DNA from: Acinetobacter brisouii CIP 110357
Lineage (GTDB): Bacteria; Pseudomonadota; Gammaproteobacteria; Pseudomonadales; Moraxellaceae
Length of the DNA: 64,000 bases
NCBI RefSeq assembly: GCF_000488275.1
Contig: NZ_KI530762.1
Coordinates: forward strand, 124,001 to 188,000
Reading direction: 5' to 3'
The translations under genes were made by a program, and so were the position numbers. The notes below the pieces were generated by a model. That model had not been told where the DNA came from. It did no database searches and saw only the letters and a program-made list of their open reading frames with translations. Shown here piece by piece: positions 45,879 to 57,232 of this stretch. Within the stretch, counting starts at the first letter, position 1. The number at the start of each line of letters is the position of its first letter.

Positions 45879-46964
45879 ATGCAAACGTTATATGTCGAAT
45901 TGGGTGCTCGTCGTTACCCGATCTATATTGGTAGTCAACTTGACCCTGAGCAGCTACTTGCACCTTATGTTTTGGGTAAGCAAGTCATGATTGTCTCAAA
46001 TGATACGGTTGCACCTTTATATTTGCAGCATTATGAGCAAGCATTACACAATTTAGGTAAAACGGTTGCACATTGTATTTTGCCAGACGGTGAGCAGTAT
46101 AAAAATATTGAACATCTTAATTTGATTTTTGATGCGCTATTGTCATCTGGTTTTAACCGTGATTGTACCGTACTTGCATTGGGTGGTGGTGTCATTGGCG
46201 ATATGGCGGGTTTTGCAGCTGCCAGTTTCCAACGTGGCGTGTATTTTATACAAGTGCCAACTACCTTACTTTCTCAGGTAGACTCAAGTGTTGGTGGAAA
46301 AACAGGGATTAATCATCCATTAGGTAAGAACATGATTGGGGCATTTAAGCAGCCACAAGTTGTCCTTGCTGATATGGCGCAGCTGAAAACTTTGCCACCA
46401 CGTGAATTATCTGCTGGTTTGGCAGAAGTGATTAAATATGCACTTTTGGGTGATGTTGAATTTTTAACATGGCTTGAACAGCATATTGATGCACTGGTTG
46501 CAGGGGATGAAACTTTACTTGCTGAAGCTGTTTATCGCTCTTGTGCCCATAAAGCACGTATTGTTGCCAATGATGAAAAAGAGCAAGGTGAGCGTGCATT
46601 GCTTAATCTGGGGCACACATTTGGTCATGCGATTGAATCTTATCTAGGCTATGGTGTCTGGTTGCATGGCGAGGCCGTTGCAACAGGGATGGTCATGGCT
46701 GCGGATTTATCATGCCGTTTAGGCTGGCTTTCAGAAGCAGATGTTGCGCGTACAAAAAATATTATTCAGCGTGCCAAGTTGCCGATAAAATGCCCTGCAA
46801 TTCCACTTGATGAATTTTTATCATTTATGTCACATGATAAAAAAGTGTTGAATGGACAGTTGCGTTTAGTATTAATGCGTCAATTGGGGCAGGCAATCAT
46901 TACGAAAGACTTTGATGTCGAGTTAATGCAGCAGGCAATTTTGGCAAATCAGGAAAAGGCATAA
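45879..46964 (+). CDS. aroB: 3-Dehydroquinate synthase AroB
   Basis: A 361-residue enzyme converting DAHP to 3-dehydroquinate. It has the NAD-binding [11 protein letters not shown] segment, the [12 protein letters not shown] substrate-binding loop and the metal-ligand histidines in [11 protein letters not shown]. It begins 18 bases after aroK, in one operon. Confidence 0.96.
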   Translation: MQTLYVELGARRYPIYIGSQLDPEQLLAPYVLGKQVMIVSNDTVAPLYLQHYEQALHNLGKTVAHCILPDGEQYKNIEHLNLIFDALLSSGFNRDCTVLALGGGVIGDMAGFAAASFQRGVYFIQVPTTLLSQVDSSVGGKTGINHPLGKNMIGAFKQPQVVLADMAQLKTLPPRELSAGLAEVIKYALLGDVEFLTWLEQHIDALVAGDETLLAEAVYRSCAHKARIVANDEKEQGERALLNLGHTFGHAIESYLGYGVWLHGEAVATGMVMAADLSCRLGWLSEADVARTKNIIQRAKLPIKCPAIPLDEFLSFMSHDKKVLNGQLRLVLMRQLGQAIITKDFDVELMQQAILANQEKA

Positions 46965-46966
46965 GT

Positions 46967-47749
46967 ATGTTACAACAACACCCTGTAGAAACAACCATAA
47001 TACGTCGGATTTTATTGATCGGTGGGGGAGTCTGCTTGGTGGTTGCTGGTGCTTGTTTATTTTTAATCAATACACAGCCGTTAAAACAAGCTTCTACGAC
47101 ACCTGTTGAAGAGGATATTCAGCCGCAGTTTCAGGCTGAAAAATTATCTACAATTCCAAATTTGGGCGTTATGGTTAATGAAGTGCGTCCATTGCAACAA
47201 ACGACACGTGTAGTGGCTTCTGGTCAGCATAGTGCTGAATTTCGTGGTACACGTTTTCTTCAGGAAAATCTAAACAATAATAGTCTGGAACTTTTTATCA
47301 CCAGTAAAGAGGAAATCATTCTAGATTTTCTAGACAAACGAGCAGATCGTAACAAATTTATGTATTTGCGTTTGGCTGCTGAGCATCAACCCGAGCGTTA
47401 TGTTTTGCTCTATGGTGTCTATACTGGAGAGGCTGATGCTGAACAACAGTTACAGTCGTTAAATTTGGGTTTACCTAAATCGATTCACCCAAAAATAGTG
47501 CAATTTAAAGATTATACCGACTTAGTCAATGATATGGGAGCAGAAGAGCTGTCAAATCAGAAGCTGTACTCCATCGAGTTAAAGCCAGCAGTGATACCTC
47601 CACCTGCGATTGTGCCTAAAACCAGTTCGGCATCTGTTGTTGCACCTGTTTCCCATGCTTTGCAAACGACAATTACCCGTCATGATCGAGATGGGAATGT
47701 GGTGAGTGTGACCCAGTCAGCAGGTTTAGAGGCTTCAGTACCACGTTAA
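46967..47749 (+). CDS. DamX-like SPOR-domain membrane protein
   Basis: A 260-residue protein with an N-terminal transmembrane helix (about 14-34) and a globular segment (LFITSKEEIILDFL to PKSIHPKIVQF) that looks like a SPOR fold binding denuded peptidoglycan, followed by a Pro-rich tail. It starts two bases after aroB, the position held by damX in the aroK-aroB-damX order of enteric bacteria. A role at the septum is therefore likely, although the sequence match to SPOR is by eye and imperfect. Confidence 0.6.
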   Translation: MLQQHPVETTIIRRILLIGGGVCLVVAGACLFLINTQPLKQASTTPVEEDIQPQFQAEKLSTIPNLGVMVNEVRPLQQTTRVVASGQHSAEFRGTRFLQENLNNNSLELFITSKEEIILDFLDKRADRNKFMYLRLAAEHQPERYVLLYGVYTGEADAEQQLQSLNLGLPKSIHPKIVQFKDYTDLVNDMGAEELSNQKLYSIELKPAVIPPPAIVPKTSSASVVAPVSHALQTTITRHDRDGNVVSVTQSAGLEASVPR

Positions 47750-47759
47750 AATTTTAAAA

Positions 47760-47776
47760 TGCTGCATTTTGGTGCG
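47760..47776. promoter_or_regulatory. Distal NtrC-like site of gltB
   Basis: TGCTGCATTTTGGTGCG agrees at 14 of 17 positions with the NtrC enhancer consensus TGCACYAWWWTGGTGCA by eye, and its right half is strong. It lies about 207 bases upstream of the predicted start of transcription. Confidence 0.5.
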
Positions 47777-47844
47777 ATTTAAAAAAATCCAACTGTGTGA
47801 AAAAAGTTCTAAAATAAGGCAAAAAATAATCAAGATACAAATAA

Positions 47845-47861
47845 TGCACAAAAATAGTGCG
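47845..47861. promoter_or_regulatory. Proximal NtrC-like site of gltB
   Basis: TGCACAAAAATAGTGCG keeps the conserved GCAC-N7-GTGC dyad of NtrC enhancer sites, differing from the full consensus at three positions. It is centred about 122 bases upstream of the predicted start, the usual distance for NtrC activation. Confidence 0.6.
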
Positions 47862-47948
47862 TAATTTTAAGAGTATTAAAGCTGATTTATGATGTTTTTT
47901 TGATTTATTTATATGAAATATATGAACTTTATATCTTAATTGTATTGT

Positions 47949-47965
47949 TTGGCATATTTTTTGCT
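47949..47965 (+). promoter_or_regulatory. Sigma-54 type promoter of gltBD
   Basis: TTGGCATATTTTTTGCT has the invariant GG (47951-47952) and GC (47963-47964) exactly 12 bases apart, and matches 14 of 17 positions of the -24/-12 consensus. Transcription would start near 47975. A third NtrC-like half site (TGGTGCA) lies at 47970-47976, overlapping the start. Confidence 0.65.
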
Positions 47966-48097
47966 TAAATGGTGCATGAGTTGAGTTAATTGTCCTTATT
48001 TTGGAGCAAAGAGATTCAATGTGGGCGTAATAGCTTCCAGTCCAGACACGACCAAAGTGTCACGTAGAAAAAGCATATTTTTGTCACAAAAGTAATG

Positions 48098-48126
48098 CAA
48101 GATTAGCCTAAAAAAGGCTATTCTTG
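48098..48126 (+). other. Hairpin in the gltB leader
   Basis: CAAGATTAGCCT pairs with AGGCTATTCTTG, with one T-T mismatch, around a short A loop. There is no T run after it, so it is not a terminator. It may fold in the 5' leader about 100 bases before gltB. Confidence 0.5.
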
Positions 48127-48228
48127 AGAGCTGTCTGCGCGCTTGCTGCGAGGTCTGAGGCCTAAGTCGCCAAGGGAATTTGAAATATGTAATGCTCATT
48201 CGAGCAATGTTGAAAAGAAGGGTACGCT

Positions 48229-51200
48229 ATGCACATGCCATCGCCAAATACTGTAGCTCCCGCTCAAGGTTTATATCAACCTGATGAGTTTAAGGATAAC
48301 TGTGGATTTGGGCTTATTGCCCATATGCAAGGAGATGCAAGTCATCACCTTGTGAAAACTGCAATTCATAGTTTAAGTTGCATGACGCACCGTGGTGGGA
48401 TTGCCGCCGATGGTAAAACCGGAGATGGATGTGGCTTATTATTAGCCATGCCCAAAGCATTTTTCCGCGAAGAAGCCAAGAAACTCAGTGATGTAACTTT
48501 AAGCGAAATTTTTGCTGTAGGTACTGTTTTTCTAAATATTGACCCTGCTTTAGCGCAACATTCAAAAAATGTGCTCACCAAAGAGTTGGATGATGAAGGC
48601 TTACGAGTACTGGCTTGGCGTGTTGTGCCAACCAATACTGAAGTACTTGGTGAAATTGCATTACAGTCTTTGCCTGCATTTGAGCAAGTGATTGTAAACT
48701 GCCCAATGGGTGTGAGCGAAGTTGAATTCAACCGCAAACTGTTCATGGCACGCCGCCGTGCAGAAGAAAAATTATATAATGATGCTTCATTTTATGTGAC
48801 AACATTAAGCTCAAATGTCATTAGCTATAAAGGCTTAATGATGCCAGCAGCGATTGCTGACTTCTATACAGACCTTGCTGATGAGCGTTTAGAATCTCAT
48901 ATTGTCGTATTCCATCAACGCTTCTCAACCAACACATTACCGCGTTGGCAGTTGGCTCAACCATTCCGTTATTTAGCACATAATGGTGAAATTAATACCA
49001 TTACTGCAAACCGTAACTGGGCTTTGGCGCGTACTCCAAAATTTGAAAACCCGTTATTGCCAGGTTTAACAGAGCTTAATCCGCTAGTAAACTTGACAGG
49101 TTCAGATTCTTCAAGCCTTGATAATATGCTTGAGATTCTGGTTGGCGGTGGCATGGACTTGTTCCGTGCATTGCGTATGCTTGTACCACCAGCATGGCAA
49201 AATGTTGAAACATTAGATGCAGACTTACGCGCATTTTATGAATTCAACTCAAAACATATGGAAGCATGGGATGGCCCAGCGGGTCTGGTGATTCAGGATG
49301 GTCGCCATGCGATTTGTATGCTTGACCGTAACGGTCTACGCCCAGCACGTTGGGTAATTACCAAAAATGGTTACATGACTCTTGCATCAGAAATTGGGGT
49401 TTGGGATTACGAACCTGAAGATGTGATTTCAAAAGGTCGTGTAGGACCTGGTCAAATCTTGGTGATCGACACCGTTACAGGCAAATTGCTTGAAACCAGT
49501 GATGTCAACAACCACCTGAAAAAAATGCGTCCATACCGTCAGTGGTTACGTGAAAATGCGGTGCGTTTACAAGGTAGCCCAGAGCTTGAAGAGCATTTAA
49601 GTGATAAAGGCTTAACAGGTGACCAGCTCAAAGCAGCTCAAAAAATGTTTATGGTCACTTTTGAAGAGCGTGATCAGTTATTGCGTCCGATTGCAGAAAG
49701 TGGTCAGGAAGCTGTCGGTTCAATGGGGGATGATACCCCAATGGCGGTATTGTCACGTCAAGTGCGTCATGTGTCAGATTTCTTCCGTCAGCAGTTTGCG
49801 CAGGTAACTAACCCGCCAATCGACCCATTACGTGAATCGATTGTAATGTCGCTTGAAACTTGCATGGGACGTGAGCAAAACGTATTTGAACAAAGCCCTG
49901 AACATGCGGATCGTTTGATCATTTCAAGCCCAGTGCTTACAAATTCAAAAATGCATCAGTTGCGTACTTTAGGTCGTAAAGGTTACGAGATTGCTGATAT
50001 TGACCTGAACTATCCTGAATCTGAAGGTTTGCAAGCTGCGATTACACGTATTTGTGAAGAAGCGGCGCAGGCTGTTCGTGACGGCAAAACTTTATTGGTG
50101 ATTTCGGATAAGAAAATCCGTGAAGGTTATTTACCAGCCAATGCTGTGCTAGCAACAGGTGCGATTCACCATTATTTAAGCAAAACAGGTTTGCGTACCG
50201 ATGCGAACTTGATTTTGGAAACTGCAGTTGCACGTGATCCGCATCAGTTTGCGGTGATCTTGGGCTTCGGTGCAACAGCGATTTATCCATATTTGGCATA
50301 TGATGTGATCAATGACTTGATCGCAAAAGGCGAATTGCTCGGTGATCCAATTCACGCACAAGCCAACTTCCGTAAAGGAATTGAAAAAGGCTTATTGAAA
50401 GTTCTCTCTAAAATGGGGATTTCAACAGTTGCGTCTTATCGTGGTGGTCAATTGTTTGAAGCAGTTGGTTTATCTCGAGAAGTTGTGGATCAGTGCTTTA
50501 CAGGTGTTCCAAGCCGTATTCAGGGTGCAACATTTGTTGATCTTGAAAATGACCAGAAAAAACTGGCGGATTTGGCATGGAAAAACCGTAAGCCGATTGA
50601 CCAAGGCGGTATGCTGAAATTCGTATTTGGTAAGGAATATCACGCGTTTAACCCAGACGTGATCAATGCTTTACATAAATCTGTACGTTCAGGCAAATAC
50701 GAAGACTTTAAAGAATATGCAGAACTGGTAAATAACCGCCCAGTGGCAACGATTCGTGACTTATTCAAGTTAAAAACCACGAACTCGATTGCACTAGATC
50801 AAGTTGAATCGGTTGAAGAAATTCTTCCGCGCTTCGACTCAGCTGGGATGTCTTTGGGTGCACTTTCTCCTGAAGCGCATGAAGCGATTGCGATTGCCAT
50901 GAACACCATTGGTGGTCGTTCGAACTCGGGTGAAGGCGGTGAAGACCCTGCACGTTACGGCACGATTCGTAACTCGAAAATCAAACAGATCGCGTCTGGT
51001 CGTTTTGGTGTAACACCTGCATATTTAACTTCAGCAGAAGTGTTGCAAATTAAAGTGGCGCAAGGTGCAAAACCAGGTGAAGGTGGTCAGTTACCAGGTG
51101 GTAAAGTCAACAGCCTGATTGCACGTTTACGTTACTCTGTACCGGGTGTGACGCTGATTTCTCCGCCACCGCACCATGACATTTACTCAATTGAAGATTT

Positions 51201-52710
51201 GTCACAGCTCATCTTTGACTTAAAACAAGTCAATCCAAAAGCAATGGTGTCAGTGAAACTGGTATCTGAGCCGGGCGTGGGCACAATTGCCGCAGGTGTT
51301 GCGAAAGCTTATGCTGACTTTATTACCATTTCAGGTTATGACGGTGGTACAGCAGCTTCTCCATTGTCTTCAATTCACCATGCGGGTTCTCCGTGGGAAT
51401 TGGGGCTGTCTGAAGCGCATCAGGCACTTCGCGTGAATGACTTGCGTGGTAAAGTACGTGTACAAACCGATGGTGGTTTGAAAACTGGCCTAGATGTCAT
51501 TAAAGCAGCAATTTTGGGTGCAGAAAGCTTTGGTTTTGGTTCAACACCAATGATCGCTTTAGGTTGTAAATACCTACGTATTTGTCACTTGAACAACTGT
51601 GCAACCGGTGTTGCAACACAGCAAGATCACTTGCGTAAAGAGCATTATATTGGCGAACCAGAAATGCTCATCAACTTCTTCAAATTTATTGCTGAAGAAA
51701 CGCGTGAATGGTTGGCAGCACTTGGTGTTTCTTCACTGAAAGACTTGATTGGCCGTGTTGACTTGCTTGAAGTGTTGCCAGGTGAAACAGACAAACATGC
51801 ACACCTTGATTTAAGTGCATTGTTGACTTCACATCCATCGGCTGAAGGTAAAGCACAATATTGCCAAGTTCAGGGCAATGAACCTTTCGATAAAGGTGTG
51901 TTAGCTGAGAAGATGATCACTGAAACACTTCCTGCGATTGAGTCTGGTCAGGGCGGAGAGTTCTCTTATACAGTCAGCAACTGTGACCGTTCAATTGGTG
52001 CACGTTTGTCTGGCGAAATCGCACGTCGTTATGGCGATTTAAGTATGGAAGCGCATCCTGTCATCTTGAACTTGACAGGTACAGCAGGTCAGTCTCTCGG
52101 TGTTTGGAACGCAGGCGGCTTACATATCAAACTTGAAGGTGATGCCAACGACTATGTTGGTAAAGGTATGGCAGGTGGACGCGTGTCGATCTTCCCACCA
52201 AAAGGTTCACCATTCCAGACACAAAATACCGCAATCATTGGTAACACTTGCTTGTATGGTGCAACAGGCGGTAAGTTGTTCGCAGCAGGTACTGCGGGTG
52301 AACGTTTCGCGGTACGTAACTCAGGTGCGTTTGCGGTAATCGAAGGTGCAGGCGACCACTGCTGTGAATATATGACAGGCGGTATCGTCACTGTACTGGG
52401 TAAAGTGGGTCATAACTTCGGTGCAGGTATGACAGGTGGTTTTGCTTATGTCCTTGACCTTGACAATGACTTTGTAGACTACTATAACCACGAGTTGATT
52501 GACTTGACTCGTATTTCAACCGAATCGATGGAAGATCATCAAGAGTTCTTGCTTCGTATTCTGGATGAGCATATTGCTGAAACAGGTAGTGCTTGGGCGT
52601 ATAAGATCCGCAATGAATTTGATTTCTACAGTCGTAAGTTCTGGTTAGTGAAACCAAAAGCTGCCAACTTCCAGACTTTGTTGAAAAAAATGAAAGCTGA
52701 TCCTCAATAA
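48229..52710 (+). CDS. gltB: Glutamate synthase large subunit GltB
   Basis: A 1493-residue glutamine amidotransferase. C25 in DNCGFG is the nucleophile of the class II amidotransferase domain (about 25-420), exposed by removal of a short propeptide. The central domain and the FMN-binding synthase domain (about 810-1190) follow, with the 3Fe-4S cysteines in [12 protein letters not shown], and a GXGXG beta-helix at the end. With GltD it converts 2-oxoglutarate and glutamine to two glutamates using NADPH. The start at 48229 follows an AGAAGGG ribosome site; ATG at codon 3 is an alternative. The upstream NtrC/sigma-54 elements suggest nitrogen control. Confidence 0.96.
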   Translation: MHMPSPNTVAPAQGLYQPDEFKDNCGFGLIAHMQGDASHHLVKTAIHSLSCMTHRGGIAADGKTGDGCGLLLAMPKAFFREEAKKLSDVTLSEIFAVGTVFLNIDPALAQHSKNVLTKELDDEGLRVLAWRVVPTNTEVLGEIALQSLPAFEQVIVNCPMGVSEVEFNRKLFMARRRAEEKLYNDASFYVTTLSSNVISYKGLMMPAAIADFYTDLADERLESHIVVFHQRFSTNTLPRWQLAQPFRYLAHNGEINTITANRNWALARTPKFENPLLPGLTELNPLVNLTGSDSSSLDNMLEILVGGGMDLFRALRMLVPPAWQNVETLDADLRAFYEFNSKHMEAWDGPAGLVIQDGRHAICMLDRNGLRPARWVITKNGYMTLASEIGVWDYEPEDVISKGRVGPGQILVIDTVTGKLLETSDVNNHLKKMRPYRQWLRENAVRLQGSPELEEHLSDKGLTGDQLKAAQKMFMVTFEERDQLLRPIAESGQEAVGSMGDDTPMAVLSRQVRHVSDFFRQQFAQVTNPPIDPLRESIVMSLETCMGREQNVFEQSPEHADRLIISSPVLTNSKMHQLRTLGRKGYEIADIDLNYPESEGLQAAITRICEEAAQAVRDGKTLLVISDKKIREGYLPANAVLATGAIHHYLSKTGLRTDANLILETAVARDPHQFAVILGFGATAIYPYLAYDVINDLIAKGELLGDPIHAQANFRKGIEKGLLKVLSKMGISTVASYRGGQLFEAVGLSREVVDQCFTGVPSRIQGATFVDLENDQKKLADLAWKNRKPIDQGGMLKFVFGKEYHAFNPDVINALHKSVRSGKYEDFKEYAELVNNRPVATIRDLFKLKTTNSIALDQVESVEEILPRFDSAGMSLGALSPEAHEAIAIAMNTIGGRSNSGEGGEDPARYGTIRNSKIKQIASGRFGVTPAYLTSAEVLQIKVAQGAKPGEGGQLPGGKVNSLIARLRYSVPGVTLISPPPHHDIYSIEDLSQLIFDLKQVNPKAMVSVKLVSEPGVGTIAAGVAKAYADFITISGYDGGTAASPLSSIHHAGSPWELGLSEAHQALRVNDLRGKVRVQTDGGLKTGLDVIKAAILGAESFGFGSTPMIALGCKYLRICHLNNCATGVATQQDHLRKEHYIGEPEMLINFFKFIAEETREWLAALGVSSLKDLIGRVDLLEVLPGETDKHAHLDLSALLTSHPSAEGKAQYCQVQGNEPFDKGVLAEKMITETLPAIESGQGGEFSYTVSNCDRSIGARLSGEIARRYGDLSMEAHPVILNLTGTAGQSLGVWNAGGLHIKLEGDANDYVGKGMAGGRVSIFPPKGSPFQTQNTAIIGNTCLYGATGGKLFAAGTAGERFAVRNSGAFAVIEGAGDHCCEYMTGGIVTVLGKVGHNFGAGMTGGFAYVLDLDNDFVDYYNHELIDLTRISTESMEDHQEFLLRILDEHIAETGSAWAYKIRNEFDFYSRKFWLVKPKAANFQTLLKKMKADPQ

Positions 52711-52729
52711 TTCCACTACTCAAGATTGA

Positions 52730-54205
<1,476 letters not shown>

Positions 54206-54229
54206 TCAGCATCAAATCTGAATATCATC

Positions 54230-54257
54230 AAAACCCCAATTTCGATTGGGGTTTTTT
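54230..54257 (+). terminator. Terminator of gltBD
   Basis: AAAACCCCAAT pairs perfectly with ATTGGGGTTTT around TTCG and runs into a T tract. Confidence 0.93.
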
Positions 54258-54341
54258 GTATCTATAAAAAAGTAGCTGCCGATAAAATAATCACATACAA
54301 TAAATTGAAAATATCAAATAACAATAATACGGATATCACAT

Positions 54342-54929
54342 ATGAGCTTAATCAAACGAATGGTACTGACCATCTTACTTACCACAACACTATTGGTTTC
54401 AGGCTGTGGTTATAACAGCTTGCAGGCCAAAGATGAGGCGGTCAATGCGGCATGGTCAGAAGTTGAAAATCAGTATCAGCGTCGTGCCGATCTTGTGCCA
54501 AATCTGGTCAATGTGGTGAAAGGTTATGCCACGCATGAAAAAGACGTTTTAGTTCAAGTCACACAAGCACGTGCCAGTGTGGCCAGTTTAAAAATCGATG
54601 CGCAAACCTTACAAGACCCAGTCGCTTTTCAAAAATTCCAACAGGCGCAAGCTCAACTTGGTTCAGCGCTTTCACGTTTAATTGCAGTCTCAGAAAACTA
54701 TCCTGATTTAAAAGCCAATCAGCAATTTTTAGATTTACAGGCGCAACTCGAAGGAACTGAAAATCGCATAGCAGTCGCGCGTAAACGCTATATTTCAACT
54801 GTGCAGGATTACAATACGTATGTACGCCAGTTCCCACAATCATTAACAGCAAAAGTGATCGGCATGAAAACGCGCCCTAACTTTAGTGCTGAAACAGGGG
54901 CAGATAAAGTACCAACAGTTTCATTCTGA
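54342..54929 (+). CDS. lemA: LemA-family lipoprotein
   Basis: A 195-residue LemA protein. It has a lipobox (LLVSGC22) in place of the usual membrane anchor, then the conserved NAAWSEVENQYQRRADLVPNLV segment and a three-helix bundle ending near RPNF. LemA proteins often precede TPM-domain genes, as here; the pair is linked to membrane or envelope stress, but the biochemical role is unknown. A short gap separates it from the next gene. Confidence 0.9.
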   Translation: MSLIKRMVLTILLTTTLLVSGCGYNSLQAKDEAVNAAWSEVENQYQRRADLVPNLVNVVKGYATHEKDVLVQVTQARASVASLKIDAQTLQDPVAFQKFQQAQAQLGSALSRLIAVSENYPDLKANQQFLDLQAQLEGTENRIAVARKRYISTVQDYNTYVRQFPQSLTAKVIGMKTRPNFSAETGADKVPTVSF

Positions 54930-54946
54930 TTGAGAAGGTGGTTACG

Positions 54947-55846
54947 ATGTTGCAGATCAGCCGCATATTGTGTTTATGGATGCTTATATGTTGGAGTAGC
55001 CAGCTCCTTTGGGCCGATAATTCTGCTGCATCTGAAGTCAGTACAATTGCCTTACCTGTACTGGATCAGCCTGTAATTGATCAGGCTCACGTATTGACAG
55101 CTACAGAGCAGCAAGCCTTAACCCAAAAAATTTTGACGGTATATCAGCAGCAGAAAGCGCAAATAGGCATTTTGATTGTTCCAACAACGGGGCAGCAGGA
55201 CATTTTTGATTACGCCATGCGTGTTGCTGAACAGTGGAAATTGGGGCGAAGCCAGCAAGACAATGGTTTACTGATGGTGGTCGCGATCAATGATCATCAT
55301 ATACAAATTCTGACAGGTTATGGTTTGGAAGGTGTTCTACCCGATGTTGTGCTGAGTCGAATTATCCGCGAGCAAATGACGCCACTATTTAAACAGCAAC
55401 AATATGCAAAAGGTATTCAGGCGGGGTTGGATGAGATTATTCAAATTTTAAATCAAGACCCAGAACTTGCGAAGCAAGCCGCAAACCAGTTAAAGCAACA
55501 GCATGCAGAAGCACTGCTTAAACAGCAATCCTATACAAAAATGCTATCTTATGTTGTGGTGATTCTTATTGTGGGCGTAGTGGCATCATTGATTGTTGGA
55601 GATGGGATCAGTGCAGTGTTGGCTGCAGTTGCAACCGTTATTGCAGGTTGGGTTGCGAGCGTGGGGATTTTAATGAGCTTAGCAGCTGGAGTAATTGTAT
55701 TTTTTCTACTCATTACTTCTCTGGCACAGCTTATTTTCCAGTTGGGATTGTCCATGGCAGCAGGTGGGACAGGCCCACAAGGTGGTGGGCGTTACCGAGG
55801 TGGTGGCGGTGGTTTTGGTGGTGGAGGAGCATCGGGTTCATGGTAA
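54947..55846 (+). CDS. TPM-domain (YgcG family) membrane protein
   Basis: A 299-residue protein with a signal peptide, one TPM domain (about 40-165, with DQAHVLTATEQQALTQK and DNGLLMVVAINDHH), three or so transmembrane helices, and a Gly-rich tail (GGGGGFGGGG). TPM domains have been linked to photosystem or phosphatase functions; here the protein is likely to act with LemA at the envelope. The start at 54947 is chosen because an AAGGTGG ribosome site stands five bases ahead; an in-frame GTG at 54938 lies upstream. Confidence 0.85.
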   Translation: MLQISRILCLWMLICWSSQLLWADNSAASEVSTIALPVLDQPVIDQAHVLTATEQQALTQKILTVYQQQKAQIGILIVPTTGQQDIFDYAMRVAEQWKLGRSQQDNGLLMVVAINDHHIQILTGYGLEGVLPDVVLSRIIREQMTPLFKQQQYAKGIQAGLDEIIQILNQDPELAKQAANQLKQQHAEALLKQQSYTKMLSYVVVILIVGVVASLIVGDGISAVLAAVATVIAGWVASVGILMSLAAGVIVFFLLITSLAQLIFQLGLSMAAGGTGPQGGGRYRGGGGGFGGGGASGSW

Positions 55847-56400
55847 TACAACTCAAGCGAACAGCTCATATTGTAACCTCGGAGAGATCTTTGCCTGCCT
55901 CGCGAAGCCTCAGACGTTGGTTGAAACATCTTTTTTATGTCTCAATGCGTTCTGAGTATTTTTCTGTGAAGGATCGTGCGCAAATTACCCGTATGGTACA
56001 GCAGGCAGAGCTAGGGCATAGCGGAGAAATTCAGGTGGTGATTGAGACTAAGTTGCCCAGTCATTTGGCTTATCGGTACACGACTTATAGTCGAGCATGT
56101 CAATTATTTGCTGAGCTAGGTGTTTGGGATACTGCATTGAATAGTGGTGTACTCTTGTACTTGAATTTATGTGAGCGGCGGATCGAATTGCTTTTTGATC
56201 GTGGGTTACAGCAAGCTGCTTCTCAGGAAATGTGGAATCAGATTTGTAATCAAATGATTGAGCTGATTCAACATGAGCAATATTTGAAAGCCATACAAAT
56301 TGGAGTCCAGCAGATCGGGAAAATTTTACAATATTTTTATGCTCAGCAACCTGTTGTGACAAACGTGAATGAATTGGGAGATGAGCCTATTTTGTTGTGA
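55840..56400 (+). CDS. Second TPM-domain protein without a signal peptide
   Basis: A 186-residue protein with one TPM domain (about 50-170: LGHSGEIQVVIETKL, WDTALNSGVLLYLN, IELLFDRGLQ) and no signal peptide or membrane helix. The start at 55840 overlaps the last codons of the preceding gene and is preceded by GGAGGAG. The lemA-TPM-TPM order and overlaps suggest one operon in which this member may act in the cytoplasm. Function unknown. Confidence 0.75.
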   Translation: MVIQLKRTAHIVTSERSLPASRSLRRWLKHLFYVSMRSEYFSVKDRAQITRMVQQAELGHSGEIQVVIETKLPSHLAYRYTTYSRACQLFAELGVWDTALNSGVLLYLNLCERRIELLFDRGLQQAASQEMWNQICNQMIELIQHEQYLKAIQIGVQQIGKILQYFYAQQPVVTNVNELGDEPILL

Positions 56401-56455
56401 TTTTTTATATTTTGGTTTGATTTTAATCAAAGCATAAGAAAATAAGGTATTAACT

Positions 56456-56478
56456 GACAAAAAATGTCACTTTTTGTC
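56456..56478. promoter_or_regulatory. Candidate PilR-binding region of pilA
   Basis: Two TGTC tetramers occur here (56465-56468 and 56475-56478), within a region of symmetric GACAAAAA/TTTTTGTC arms. PilR binds repeated TGTC elements upstream of pilA in Pseudomonas, at a similar distance (about 110-125 bases before the start). The symmetric arms may alternatively be a weak terminator. Confidence 0.35.
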
Positions 56479-56564
56479 TTATGTATGTTGCGGAAATGTT
56501 AGATTTGAATGCTTAAAAATAAAATAAAAAAATTAAACCTTTTAAAATCAAAGCTATTAAAAAA

Positions 56565-56581
56565 TTGGCATAGTCTGTGCT
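56565..56581 (+). promoter_or_regulatory. Sigma-54 type promoter of pilA
   Basis: TTGGCATAGTCTGTGCT carries GG (56567-56568) and GC (56579-56580) 12 bases apart with the TGGCA and TGC cores. Transcription would start near 56591, leaving a 66-base leader before the pilA start at 56657. Confidence 0.7.
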
Positions 56582-56656
56582 ATGATTAGTGCACAAACAA
56601 ATTGTATAAGTAAATTATACAAACAAAATAACTTCCATGATTTCCGGAGAATGTTG

Positions 56657-57130
56657 ATGAACGCTCAAAAGGGTTTTACTTTAATTGAATTGATGATCGT
56701 TGTTGCGATTATTGGTATTTTGGCTGCGATAGCGATTCCTGCATATCAAAGCTACATTGCTAAATCTCAAGTCACTCGTGCCGTAGCTGAATTGGGCGCA
56801 TTGAAAACTGCTTATGAAGACTGTTTAAATAATGGTCAAACAGCGACTAACACATGTCAGATTGGTTGGACAGGTTCTAACATTCAAAAATTATTAATTC
56901 CAGCGAGCGTAGCTGTTAAAACATCTGCACCAACAAATGCTGGAACCGCATTATCAACAACTGGTGCTATTGAAGGTCAATTTGATGCTACTAATGGTGG
57001 CGCTTCTTCTACGTTAAACAATAAGAAAGTTCAGTGGAACCGTACAGCTTCTGGTACTTGGACTTGTACTACAGATGCTGATAGTAAATATGCTCCAGTT
57101 GGTTGCCCAGTTGGCGGTACAGTTAGCTAA
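56657..57130 (+). CDS. pilA: Type IV major pilin PilA
   Basis: A 157-residue prepilin with a short leader (MNAQKG) cut before F7, then the conserved [20 protein letters not shown] helix and a globular domain with two cysteine pairs ([12 protein letters not shown] and [14 protein letters not shown]). The start at 56657 is favoured because GGAG lies seven bases upstream; ATG at 56651 is too close. The chain ends in Ser (GGTVS), as in pilins that carry an O-linked glycan at the C-terminus. Expression probably depends on sigma-54 with PilR. A terminator and a glycosyltransferase gene follow. Confidence 0.95.
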   Translation: MNAQKGFTLIELMIVVAIIGILAAIAIPAYQSYIAKSQVTRAVAELGALKTAYEDCLNNGQTATNTCQIGWTGSNIQKLLIPASVAVKTSAPTNAGTALSTTGAIEGQFDATNGGASSTLNNKKVQWNRTASGTWTCTTDADSKYAPVGCPVGGTVS

Positions 57131-57144
57131 TTATTGGTTAACAT

Positions 57145-57172
57145 AAAAAAGAGTGCTTCGGCACTCTTTTTT
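57145..57172 (+). terminator. Terminator after pilA
   Basis: GAGTGC pairs with GCACTC around TTCG, with flanking A and T runs. It sits between pilA and the GT-C gene, which has its own probable promoter (TATACT at 57197-57202). Confidence 0.88.
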
Positions 57173-57232
57173 AATTGCAGTAACTTTTTGGCATTATATA
57201 CTGACGGCATTCATTTCAGAGGAATCTGCTAT

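Larger units (their letters stand above)
47750..48228. other. Long regulatory region and leader upstream of gltB
   Basis: A 479-base interval with no supportable gene (the minus-strand frame at 47996-48199 has no ribosome site). It holds two NtrC-like dyads, a sigma-54 type -24/-12 element and a leader of about 250 bases with a hairpin, annotated separately below. Confidence 0.7.

Noticed and set aside
47996..48199. 67-codon minus-strand frame in the gltB leader
   Set aside because: Antisense to the predicted leader, with no coding features.
54947..55846. Gly-rich tail read as a tandem repeat element
   Set aside because: The short GGT/GGC repeats encode the normal Gly-rich tail of YgcG-family proteins.
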